From positions 1 through 64,000 of the forward strand of contig CAVYWO010000002.1 in assembly GCA_963772295.1 (NCBI GenBank): DNA of 64,000 nt, in the 5' to 3' direction. This DNA comes from AP-15 sp963772295 (lineage in GTDB: Bacteria > Pseudomonadota > Alphaproteobacteria > ATCC43930 > CGMCC-115725). Under the pieces are notes generated by a model, which saw only the letters and a program-made list of their open reading frames with translations, was not told the origin of the DNA and did no database searches. Shown here piece by piece: positions 30,613-40,030 of the stretch (positions are counted from its first letter, which is position 1; each line of letters opens with the position of its first letter). A program made the position numbers and the translations under genes.

Positions 30613-31050
30613 TCAGCGCCACATGCTTCGTAGGCGGGCGCCGACATCAAGCCGCACACCCTGCGGGGAAAGCCTCGCAGCCTCGGGGCATCCGTCGACG
30701 ACGTTCAGCACGAAGACCGACCGCCATTCCTGCCCCTTGGCGGAATGGATGGTTGAGAGGATCAGAGAATCCTCGTCCAAGAGTGGGACCCTGGCGTGAT
30801 CGCTCGTTGCATCGGGCGGATCGAGGGTGAGGTCGGTCAGAAAGCGCGCTCTGGACCGATAGCCGGCAGCGATTTGCTCAAGCTGGATCAGATCCGCTCG
30901 CCGCGGAATGGCATCGTCGTAAATTCGATCGAGATGAGGCTCGTACCAACGGCGGGCGAGCTCCAGTTCGGCCGGCCACCCGGCCTGCCCAGCGCGGAGG
31001 CCAGCCATCATTTCCAAGAAGCTGGTCCAGTGCTCCCCGGCTCGATTTTC
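30613..31050 (-). pseudogene. uvrD: UvrD/PcrA-type helicase internal fragment
   Basis: The minus-strand frame includes ELARRWYEPHLDRIYDD, RRADLIQLEQIAAGYRSR and LILSTIHSAKGQEWRSVFVL. The latter is UvrD motif V (STIHSAKGxEW) of superfamily 1A helicases. Motif VI (VAMTRA) and everything before about the 2B domain are missing. The left end switches to unrelated sequence after NVVDGC. The right end joins in frame to an alcohol dehydrogenase remnant near 31050, so the present frame is a recombination product. Confidence 0.75.
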
Positions 31051-31786
31051 AGCAAGCGTCTTGGCGCCGCGGCTTTCGAGCGTATGCGTGGCACCGAGTT
31101 CGCGGGCGAGGTTCCAGCCGGCTGGAGAGCCGATCGACGGCGATGATCGGATCGCAGGCGGCGATCCGCGCCGCCGTTAGTCCGTCGAGGCCGACCCCGC
31201 CGACACCGTACACGGCGATCGATTGTCCCGCGGCCGGCTGCATCACATTGAGCACGGCGCCGGCGCCAGTCTGCAGGCCGCAGCCGAGCGGGCCCAGTAT
31301 TTCGATTGGCGCATCGCGGCGGATCTTGACGACGTTCCTGGCTGGGGCGACGGCAAAACTCGCGAACGAGGATTGCTGAAAGAAGCAGGAATAGACCGGC
31401 GCGCCGTTGCGGCTCATCGGGATCGAGCCGTCGGCGCGGCGGCCGCTCGATTTCAGCGCGCGGCCACGCTCGCAATAGGAGATGCGCTCGGCATGACACG
31501 GCCGGCATTCGCCGCACCATTGGAACGAGATCACGACCGGGTCGCCAGGCGCGAGTTCGGCGACGTCGGCTCCGACCTGCTCGATGATGCCCGCACCTTC
31601 ATGGCCGCAGACGACCGGGTAAGGCAGGTTCGGGAAATAGCCGTCGCGGGCGTGCAGCTCGGTGTGGCAGATACCGCTGGCCACGACCCGCACAAGTACT
31701 TCGTCGGCGAGCGGCGCCTCGAGGTCGAGCGTCTCGATCTCGAACGGAGCCGACCGGGCCGGCACCACCGCGGCGCTGATCTTCAT
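31049..31786 (-). pseudogene. Zinc-dependent alcohol dehydrogenase, C-terminally truncated
   Basis: From ATG 31786, with GAGGAGC as ribosome site, the product starts MKISAAVVPARSAPFEIETL. It shows the catalytic zinc region SGICHTELHARDG and GHEGAG, the structural-zinc lobe (CGECRPCHAERISYC) and the Rossmann turn YGVGGVGLDGLTAA. These fit aryl-alcohol/S-(hydroxymethyl)glutathione-type MDR dehydrogenases that use NAD. Near 31103 a base is gained. Read in the corrected frame the protein continues ARELGATHTLESRGAKTL before passing directly into the UvrD fragment. About one third of the enzyme is lost, so it is inactive as written. Confidence 0.85.
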
Positions 31787-31970
31787 ATGGGCGCTCCTCA
31801 AACCTCTGGGAGAATCCATTCTCCATGCCCGGCTTTGGACCGAGCGTCCACAGTTGCCCCACAGCCGACCTTGCGGTAGCCGCAAACTGGTACTGATCTG
31901 CGCCGGCGCGGGCGAGGGTTCGGTTGACGGAACCTGGCGACGGCATCGCGCCACGCACGATGCCTGTTCC

Positions 31971-34900
31971 TCACGCTAAATCGTAGACGGCGTTCCGGCT
32001 GCTGGCGGGCGCAGACGCAACGCCGTCGCCCATTCCAGAACTCTGATCGGGGCTGAGCTCGTCGAGCAGCGCCTTGGCGTCCTTCAGGTCCTTCGTGTCG
32101 AAGCCTTCGGTGAACCAGGAGTAGATGGGCGCGAGCAGATCGTAGGCTTCTCTCGTGCGGCCCTGATCGCGCAACAGCCGCGCATAGCTCGTCGCAGTGC
32201 GCAATTCCCAGGATTTCGCCTGCTGCTGCCGCGCCCAGTCGAGCGAGGCGAGGTAGCTGCGCTCCGCGCCCGCCCTGTCGCCCTTGAGCGAGAGCAGCCA
32301 GCCCTTGATGCGGAGGGCTTCGGCATAATGTTCACGCTCTTCCCAGCCCGGCCGTTCGATCTGGGCGATGCTCTGCTCGATCAGATCGAGCGCACCATCG
32401 AGATCGCCGAGCTGGGCCACGCCCTCGGCGAGAACCGATTTGAGATAAGGGCTCCAAAGTCTTCCGCCGCCTTCCTCCCAGACGGCGAGGCCCGCCTTGA
32501 GCGAGGCCATCCCCTCGGCGAATTGGCCCTTCCGGATCAACGCAACTCCAGCATACCACGGCCCCAGAAATCTCGGTAAACACTGGCAGGCTGTTTTCGC
32601 GACCCAGCTGCTCCGCTTCTTCGACACGCTTCAGCAGCTCGTCGGGCTCGCCGCGAAATTCGAACACGATTGCGTCTACTACCAGAGCAAAACCCAGAGT
32701 GAAAGGATGCCCAAGCCGGCGTGCGTGCGCATCTTTGACATCGCTGATCTTCACGGCGCGCTCTGGGTAGCCGAGCATCCAGGTCAATAGCGCCAGGTGT
32801 ACTAACCCATTAGTTTTCGGGTCACGGGCCAGGATGTCGACCAAGTGTCCATGCCGCTGTTCGCTGTAGAGCGCCAGCGCACGGTCCGCGTGCTCCCCGG
32901 CTTCGATCAGCTTTCCGAGGAAAAAATAGGAATTCAGGGCGGCGGTGTGCCCGACGAACCGGAGATCCGGATCACGGTACGCCTCGGCAGCGTCCAGCAT
33001 CTGCGTGGCCCAGCGAAGCAACTCGGCAATCTGTCCCCTCGTAAGCAAATTCTCCCAAAGTCCATATAATATCGGTAACAGAGCATCGTTGCGGCAGAGC
33101 GAGTTCGCCAAAGCTGAGCGAGGGATGCAGGCTGTCCCAAAAAGGTGCGCAGATCCAGCTCCTTGCCGTCACGCTCTGCGGACGGTGGCAGCACGGCGAC
33201 CAGGTCCAGACCCTTGTTCAGGTGCGCGATCGCCTCCGCGAGCGCCAGGCGCTTTAGGGCCAGGCTGCCCGCCTTCTGCCAGAGCGGGATCGCCTTCGCC
33301 GGCTGTCTCGCCTCGGTGTGGTGGTGCGCCAGCAGCTCGGGCTCGGTTGCCTCGGTGTTCGGCAGACGCTCCTCGATGACCCTGGCGATCTTGCCGTGCA
33401 ATTCCTGCCGCCGCGCTTTCAGCAGCGAGTCGTAGGCGGCGTCCTGCACCAGCGCGTGCTTGAAGGTGTAGACGGCATCGGGCGGCGCGCCTTGCTGGAA
33501 CGCCAAGCCGGAAGCGGTGAGCTGGGCCAGCGCCTGGTCAAGCGCGGGCTTTGCGTGCGGGGCGACGGCGGCGATCAACTCGTAAGAAAATTCGCGACCG
33601 ATCGCCGCACCGATCTGCGCGATCTCCTTGACCGGGGCCACGCGATCGAGGCGCGCCATCAGCGAGTCGCGTAGGGTCAGCGGGATCGCTAGGCTGCCGG
33701 CACGCCCGGCATATTCCCAGCGATCACCAGCATCCCTGAGGTCGCCGGATTCGAGGATCGACCTGGTCAATTCCTCGACGAACAGCGGCACTCCGTCCGT
33801 CTTGCCGAGGATCTGGTCGACGAGGTCTGCCGGCAGGGCCTTGCCGCCGGCCAGACGCGAGACCATCGCCGCGGTCTGCGGCCGGGTCAGCTTCGTAAGC
33901 GTCAGCGCCGCGACGTGACCGTAATGCGACCAGCGCGAGGCAAACTCCGGTCGGTGGGTCAGCACGACCAAGAGCGGAATGTTCCTGACCCGGTGCACCA
34001 GCAGGTCGATGACTTCGAGGGTGGTCGGATCGGCCCAGTGGATGTCCTCGAACAGCTCCACCGTCGGCTGAAGGCGGGCGACGGCCTCGGTCGTGTCTAT
34101 GAGCGCGCGCAACGTCTCGTCCTTGAATTTCTGCGGAGTCATCGCGACCGCGCCGTAGCGCTCCTCACAGGGGATCGAGAGCATCGCGGCGATGAAGCGC
34201 AAATCCTCGTGCGGCCTGCCGTATTGGCCGACGATCAGTGCTTCGAGCTTGTCGAGCTTCTCTTCGCCGGTGTCGTCGCGGGCAAACCGCAGGGCGCGCT
34301 CGAAATTGTCGATGATCGGGTAGAACGCGCTGTTGACGTAATAGGGCGAGCAATGGAGGCGGAGGCTGCGGGCGCCCTTCTGCTCCAAGCGCGCTCGCAG
34401 CTCGCTCACGATGCGGCTCTTGCCAATGCCCGGCTCCCCGGACAGAACCACCACTTGGCCTTCGCCGCCCTGCGCCTGGTCCCAGCGCTCCGTCAGCAGG
34501 CCGAGTTCGTGCTCGCGGCCGACAAAGCCGGTCAGCCGGCCGCTGCGCGCCGCGTCGAAGCGGCTCTCGGCGCCGCTCTCGCGCAATACCCGCGCGGCCT
34601 CGACCGGCGCGGCCAAGCCTCGGATTTCGACCGCGCCGAGATCCTCGTAGTCGAAAAGCCCGCCGGTCAGCCGCCGCGTGCTCGCGGCGATCACGACCTG
34701 GTCCGGCTGCGCGAGCGCCTGCAGCCGCGCCGCCAAGTTCGGCGTGTCGCCGACCACCGCCTGCTCCTGCGCCGCGCCCCGGCCGAGCAGATCGCCGACC
34801 ACCACGAGCCCGGTGGCGATCCCGACCCGCAAGCGCAACCGCACCTCGGCCGCGGTGTCGAGCCCGGCCACCGCCTCGACCAGCTGCAACGCGGCGCGCA

Positions 34901-35375
34901 CCGCGCGCTCGGCATCGTGCTCGTCGGCCCGCGGATAGCCGAAATACGCGAGCACGCCGTCGCCCATATATTTGGCGACGAAACCGCCGGTGCCTTCGAT
35001 GACGGCGGCGACGCAGCGGTGATAGGCGCCGATCACCGAACGCAGGTCCTCCGGGTCGAGCCGCGCAGACAGCGCCGTCGAGCCGACGAGATCGCAGAAC
35101 ATCACCGTCAGCGACCGCCGCTCAGCCTCCGCGGCAGTCGCCGCGACCGGCGCCGGCACCGCGGGAAGCTGATCGGCAGCGGGCGACGGCAAAGCGCCTT
35201 CGCGCAGCGCCGCGATCGCCTTCAGCAGCTTTCGGCGCGGCCCGATCGGCAGCCCCAGCGCCGAGAGATCGGACTCGGTAAGCTCCGGCAGCACCTCGGC
35301 ATCGATCTCATTTTCGCGGAATGCCGGCTCGTAACGCTCCAGCCCCAGCCCCCGCAGCCACGCTGCAATGTCCAT
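31971..35375 (-). pseudogene. SAM-cyclase-ATPase-TPR paralogue 4 (type A back end), broken in the TPR region
   Basis: From ATG 35375 (MDIAAWLRGLGLERYEPAF): SAM domain, cyclase with Asp95 (MFCDLVGS), YMGDGV and VGDTPNLAAR, ATPase with Walker A GEPGIGKSR and LFEDIHWADP. Near 33150 about 50 bases are missing relative to paralogue 1, and the frame then changes twice (about 33115 and 32570). The tail resumes as ANSLCRNDALLPIL and later LGPWYAGVALIRKG, and ends at 31971 after LLAPIYSWFTEGF. A deletion plus shifts argues for real decay. A shortened cyclase-ATPase protein of about 800 residues could still be made from the first part. Confidence 0.87.
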
Positions 35376-35610
35376 GGCGGCCCCCAAGTCGAGCCGTTGG
35401 CGCTCGTGAATTCAACTTATCACATGACGCCGCCCGCAGCGCATGATCACATCTATCGCCGGTAGCGAAGATTGTGCACAAGGCCAGCTGAGGAGATCGG
35501 CGGGGTACTCGAATGACCTCAAGGTCCGGTTTCGGCGCATCCCAGTCTTCGAATTTGGGGAAGGCCGACACCCTCCAACGGGTCGGCCGGCACTTTCTTG
35601 AGACCAAGTT

Positions 35611-36051
35611 TCAGCCTGCCGCGTGTGCCTGCGCCAGCGCCGGCGGAGTCACATACAGCTTGCCGTCACGCTCGTGGATCCGACCGGCACGGATATGGCG
35701 CTGCACTGCCATGCCGATAACGTTCGGGCGATCGTTCGGGCACGCCAAGTAAAGTTCCCGTCGGGTCTTACCGGCAGCCAGGGCCAGAACGCGCTCGGCG
35801 AGGCTCGCTGCGCTGGGTTCGCCTCGCGCCAACTTGGCTGGGGCCTTTGCTTTCCCAGCGGCAGCCGGTGCGGGTCTCCGAGGTAACGGGGTCTTGCTGA
35901 TGCGCGCCAGCACGTGCTCGGCGGTCTCGAGCTCGGTCAACTCGGTTGCGACCTGTGCGCGCTCAGCATCGAGACGTGCAAGCCGCTCGCTGAGCCTCGT
36001 CTTTTCCGCGGTGATCTGGTCCAATATCGTCGCTGTCTTGGTCGGCATCAT
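35611..36051 (-). CDS. Small coiled-coil protein, unknown function
   Basis: A protein of about 146 residues from ATG 36051, or the adjacent ATG 36054, with AAGG as ribosome site. The open frame extends to 36132 over intron-remnant DNA that is unlikely to be coding. Residues 1-50 form a charged coiled coil (EKTRLSERLARLDAERAQV). A basic Ala/Pro linker follows. The C-terminal 60 residues (VLALAAGKTRRELYLACPND, then VIGMAVQRHIRAGRIHERDG) look like a small winged-helix or GntR-like fold, so DNA binding is possible but unproven. It lies between paralogues 5 and 4 in the same direction. Confidence 0.6.
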   Translation of the reverse strand: MMPTKTATILDQITAEKTRLSERLARLDAERAQVATELTELETAEHVLARISKTPLPRRPAPAAAGKAKAPAKLARGEPSAASLAERVLALAAGKTRRELYLACPNDRPNVIGMAVQRHIRAGRIHERDGKLYVTPPALAQAHAAG

Positions 36052-36129
36052 AACCTTCAGTGATTTCAGGTGATCGGTATGGTCCGTCTCGCATAGATGT
36101 GTCAAGCAGTGCGGGTTCTTCAACCGTAG

Positions 36130-36226
36130 CATGGTCCATGGACCGCTATCGTTGTGGCGACCGGGAGCGAGATCGCCGGGTGGGCCTTTTCACCCACCGG
36201 AAAGGTGCCGCCTTTCCACGGCGCAC
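36130..36226 (-). pseudogene. Group II intron 5' remnant
   Basis: On the minus strand from 36226 the sequence GTGCGCCGTGGAAAGGCGGC, then GGTGGGTGAAAAGGCCCACC, matches the 5' end of the complete intron at 16343 almost base for base, including the first stem-loops of domain I. Homology ends near 36130, and no RT or domain V is nearby. It is a truncated copy, the usual product of incomplete reverse transcription or a deletion. Confidence 0.75.
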
Positions 36227-36241
36227 ACCCATTGCATTCCT

Positions 36242-36321
36242 TCATCACCGCCCCAGCGGATAGTGGGATTAGCTGTCAAGCGAACATTCGCACCGAACTT
36301 CTGCGCATGATAATCTCAAGC
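36242..36321 (-). repeat. Trailer element T after paralogue 5
   Basis: Minus-strand GGTGCGAATGTTCGCTTGAC, then CTATCCGCTGGGGCGG and ATGAAGG, aligns block by block with the trailers of paralogues 6 and 8. It borders the intron remnant directly. Confidence 0.55.
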
Positions 36322-39300
36322 TCACGCCAGGTGGTCGAGCAGCGCTTTGGCATCCTTCAGATCGGCGGTGTCGAACCCCTCGGTGAACCAGCCATAAATC
36401 GGGGCGAGCAGCGCGTGCGCCTCGGCGGGCTTGCCTTGGTCGCGCCACAGCCGGGCAATGCTGGTGGCGGCGCGCAATTCCCACGACTTCGCCTCTTGCG
36501 AACGGGCTCGCTCGATCGCCCGCCGATAGGAAGCTTCCGCCCGGTCCGGAGCGCTCGGGTTGCGCCGCAGGAGCAGATCGCCGATCAACCGATGGACTTC
36601 CGGCTCCCATGAGGCGTCGCTGCCCCGGCGCTCAAGGTGCGCGACCGCGGCTTCGAGCGCCCTCAGGGCTTCATCGGTATTCCCTTGTTTGTCAAGGCAT
36701 TCCGCAAACAGAGCATGCCAGAAACCCAGGTGTAATCGGTTCCCCATCCTTCGCCACTCGGCCAGAGCGCTCCTGTATGCTTCTATGCGACCGTCTGCGC
36801 ACTGCCCCGTTATCCAAGCGTCGTGCCAGATTTCGAGCATCGAACCATTCGCGCAGTCATACGCAAACCCCTGCTCCGTTGCGACCGCCAGATACGCTGT
36901 GGTCCGCGCGGCCATCAGCTCGGGTTCCCTCCGCACGATCCTGAGCCAGGCCTCCCACCGCAAAGCCCAGCACAGGCTGAACGGATGAGCCACCGTCTGA
37001 TCCATCGAGAGCGCGGCGAGCCCCCGCTCAGACGCGCGCTCGGGATAGCCGAGGCACCACAAGGCGAGCAACTCAACACCCAGGGCCGCCATGGCCGGGT
37101 CGATCGCGAAAATCTTTGACCCGCGGTGGCGCTCCGGGTCGTACAGGACCCGCACCCGAGCGGCGTGAGACGGCACACTCGTGTATCGTCCGGACCAGAA
37201 GCAAGTGACGCAAGCGACGTATTCGGCGAGCAAACGGAACTCATCGCTGCCGAGCTTTGCTGCGAGGTTGAAAAGCTGCCGGGAAAGCTCCGACGCGGTC
37301 TCCATATCTGGTTGCATCAGATTATAGACGCACAACCCCACAAGGCTACGAAAGAGCTCAGGGGTCTCGCCGGCGCCCGCGCACAACTCCTTGGCTCGGG
37401 TGTAGGCGGCCTGCGCCTCGACGGATGCCCACCCTTGTGTGGCCATAAGCGGGGTGCCGAGCGCGAGGCGGAAGTCGATCTCCCGCGAGATCCGCTCGGC
37501 CGGTTCCGGGAGCGAACCGATGAGCTCGAGGCCCTTGGTCAAATGGGCGATCGCCTCGGCGTTGGCCGAGGAGGCCATCGCCCGCTCCGCGGCGCGGCGA
37601 TAATAATCGATGGCCGGAGCGGCGAGCCCGGCGGCGGCGTAGTGGTGCGCGACCAGTTCCGGTTGGGTCTCGGCCACTTCCGGGAACTCGCCCTCGAGCG
37701 CCTGGGCGATGCGGGCGTGGAGCTGCCGCCGGCGCTCGCGCAACAGGCCGGCATAGGCCGCCTCCTGCACCAGCGCATGCTTGAAGGTGTAGACCGCCTC
37801 CGGGAGTTCGCCGCGGCCGAACACCAGCTCCGCGCGGACGAGCCGATCCAGAGCCTCCGTCAGCCGATCATCGGGCTGCTGGGCCACGGCGCTGAGCAAG
37901 CGATAGGAGAACTCGCGGCCGATGGCGGCCCCGATCTGGGCGACCTCGCGTACCGGCGCCAGCCGGTCGAGCCGCGCCATCAGCGAGTCGTGGAGCGTGG
38001 TCGGGATCGCCAGCGGCGGCAGCGCCCCATCGAGCGCGTAATACCCGTCCTCCTCGCGCAGCAGGCCGCTTTCGATAATGGTCTTGGTCAGCTCCTCGAG
38101 GAACAGCGGCACGCCGTCGGTACGGGCGAGGATCTGCTCGAGGATCTCGGCCGGCAGCGCCTTGCCGCCGGCAGACCGCGCGACCAGGGTCATGCCCTCG
38201 CGGCGGCCGAGGCGGGCGAGCGCTTGCATCGTGACGTGGGCGTCGGCGGGCCAGGGCGGGGTGAACTCCGGCCGCGCGGTGAGGAGGAGCAGCAACGGCA
38301 GCGTTGATGCCCGCGCGACGGTCAGGGTCAACAGCTCCAGCGAGGTCGGGTCGATCCAGTGCGCGTCCTCGAACAGCATCAGCACCGGCTGCCGCGCCGC
38401 CAGCCGCGCAATCTGCGCCAGCAGCGCCTCCAGCGTCTTCTCCTTGCGCCGTTGCGGGGTGAGGTCCGGGAGACGGTATTTGTCGCCCGTCGGGATCGAC
38501 AGCCACTCGGCGATGAACCCGATCTCCTCGGCGCCGGCGCTCGACCGGGCGAGCAGCGCTTCGAGCTTGGCCAGCCGCGCTTCCGGCATGTCCTCGCGGC
38601 TGAAACCCGCGGCGTGCTCGAGCTGGGTGATGAAGGGATGGAGCGCGCTCGCCTGATGGTGTGGCGAGCAGAAATAGCGCAGCCTCGTGTGCGGCTCGCC
38701 CGCTAGCCCCTCCAACATCGCCTGCGCGAGGCGCGATTTGCCGATGCCGGGTTCGCCGATCAGCACCACCACCCGGCCCTCGCCGGCCGTGGCCTGCTGC
38801 CAGCGGCGCTGCAATAGCGCCAGCTCCTCGTCGCGGCCGACGAGCGGCGTCAGGTCGCGCCCGTGCAGCGCCTCGAAGCGGCTCTCGGCGGCGCCCCCGC
38901 GCACCACCCGCGCGGCCGCCACCGGCGCGCCCAAGCCCTTGAGCTCGACGGCACCCAGATCCGCGTACTCGAACAGACCGCCGGTCAGCCGCCGCGTGCT
39001 CGGCGCGATCACCACGGTTCCCGGCTCGGCCAGCGTCTGCAGCCGCGCCGCGAGGTTCGGCGTCTCGCCCACCACCGCCTGTTCCTGCGACGCGCCCTGG
39101 CCGATCAGATCCCCGACGACCACCAGCCCGGTAGCGATGCCGATCCGCACCTGCAATGGCGCCGCCGCGACAGTGTCGAGCCCGACCACCTTCTCGACCA
39201 GCTTCAGCCCCGCGCGCACCGCGCGTTCCGCATCATGCTCGTCGGCCCGTGGATAGCCGAAATAGGCGAGCACCCCGTCGCCCATGTACTTGGCGACAAA

Positions 39301-39681
39301 CCCGCCGCCGCGGCCGATCACCTTCGCACAGCAGCGGTGATAGGCGCCGATGACCGCCCGCAGATCCTCCGGGTCGAGCCGCGCCGACAACGCCGTCGAG
39401 CCGACCAGATCGCAGAACATCACCGTCAGCTGGCGGCGTTCAGCATCGGCGGGCGTCGGTGCATCAGAGGGCGCCGCCGTCACTGCGGCGGTGGGCACCG
39501 TGGCGCCGAGCGCGGCGATGGCATCGAGAAGCTTGCGCCGGTGGCCGATCGCTGCAACGCCGATCTCTCTGAGATCTTCCGAAGTCAGCTTCGGCAGTAC
39601 CGCCCAATCGATCTCATTGTCGCGGAAGGCCGGCATATAGCGCTCAAGGCCCAAACCCTGTAGCCACGCCACTATGTCCAT
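36322..39681 (-). CDS. SAM-class III nucleotide cyclase-AAA ATPase-TPR protein, paralogue 5 (type D back end)
   Basis: Intact protein of 1119 residues. SAM domain at 1-60 (MDIVAWLQGLGLERYMPAF), cyclase at 82-250 with Asp91, Asp135 and VGETPNLAARL, ATPase with Walker A GEPGIGKSR and LFEDAHWIDPTSLELL, TPR-like tail ending LLAPIYGWFTEGF. The start codon is preceded by GAGGATCACCGC, a ribosome site shared with paralogues 8 and 9. The back end is nearly identical to that of paralogue 6, while the cyclase is closest to paralogue 2. Spacer 39682-40030 separates it from paralogue 6 upstream. Probably a cytoplasmic ATP- or GTP-converting signal protein; the signal sensed by the TPR part is unknown. 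Confidence 0.93.
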   Translation of the reverse strand: MDIVAWLQGLGLERYMPAFRDNEIDWAVLPKLTSEDLREIGVAAIGHRRKLLDAIAALGATVPTAAVTAAPSDAPTPADAERRQLTVMFCDLVGSTALSARLDPEDLRAVIGAYHRCCAKVIGRGGGFVAKYMGDGVLAYFGYPRADEHDAERAVRAGLKLVEKVVGLDTVAAAPLQVRIGIATGLVVVGDLIGQGASQEQAVVGETPNLAARLQTLAEPGTVVIAPSTRRLTGGLFEYADLGAVELKGLGAPVAAARVVRGGAAESRFEALHGRDLTPLVGRDEELALLQRRWQQATAGEGRVVVLIGEPGIGKSRLAQAMLEGLAGEPHTRLRYFCSPHHQASALHPFITQLEHAAGFSREDMPEARLAKLEALLARSSAGAEEIGFIAEWLSIPTGDKYRLPDLTPQRRKEKTLEALLAQIARLAARQPVLMLFEDAHWIDPTSLELLTLTVARASTLPLLLLLTARPEFTPPWPADAHVTMQALARLGRREGMTLVARSAGGKALPAEILEQILARTDGVPLFLEELTKTIIESGLLREEDGYYALDGALPPLAIPTTLHDSLMARLDRLAPVREVAQIGAAIGREFSYRLLSAVAQQPDDRLTEALDRLVRAELVFGRGELPEAVYTFKHALVQEAAYAGLLRERRRQLHARIAQALEGEFPEVAETQPELVAHHYAAAGLAAPAIDYYRRAAERAMASSANAEAIAHLTKGLELIGSLPEPAERISREIDFRLALGTPLMATQGWASVEAQAAYTRAKELCAGAGETPELFRSLVGLCVYNLMQPDMETASELSRQLFNLAAKLGSDEFRLLAEYVACVTCFWSGRYTSVPSHAARVRVLYDPERHRGSKIFAIDPAMAALGVELLALWCLGYPERASERGLAALSMDQTVAHPFSLCWALRWEAWLRIVRREPELMAARTTAYLAVATEQGFAYDCANGSMLEIWHDAWITGQCADGRIEAYRSALAEWRRMGNRLHLGFWHALFAECLDKQGNTDEALRALEAAVAHLERRGSDASWEPEVHRLIGDLLLRRNPSAPDRAEASYRRAIERARSQEAKSWELRAATSIARLWRDQGKPAEAHALLAPIYGWFTEGFDTADLKDAKALLDHLA

Positions 39682-40030
39682 GCGGTGATCCTCCGCTCAG
39701 AGAAGCGGCAACCCCTCGTCGACGATGATATCCCTCCGCCTTCCGGCCTACCAGCGGCAGCGCCGTAATAGGCGCTGCGTCGGGTGTCCTAGTTTCGGGC
39801 AGTGAACGACCGCTTTCAAAGCATGCGCACATCGGGGCGGGGCAGATCGGGAATGACGCATTTCCACCCGGTGAAGTCATTCGCGGTCCGGCGGACCATC
39901 GATCGCCGTTCGATCCCAAGCGAATGGCTCAAGCCGACCCTTTGCGGCCGTTCATGCTGCACCAGAGGATCGTCGGGTTCACCAGCAAGCGGTCATTCGC
40001 ACCAGACTGCTGGTCACGCTGACGACCGGC
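39682..40030 (-). repeat. Spacer unit T-E (E4) between paralogues 6 and 5
   Basis: This 349-base spacer is homologous over most of its length to the 341-base spacer 50846-51186. In gene direction it holds trailer T (GAATGACCGCTTGCTGG, 39960-40020), then element E. E contains the inverted repeat GAATGAC...GTCATTC (39852-39884) around TTTCCACCCGG, and ends with GATATCATCGTCGACGAGG and the ribosome site of paralogue 5. It probably contains the promoter or 5' leader for paralogue 5. Confidence 0.75.
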
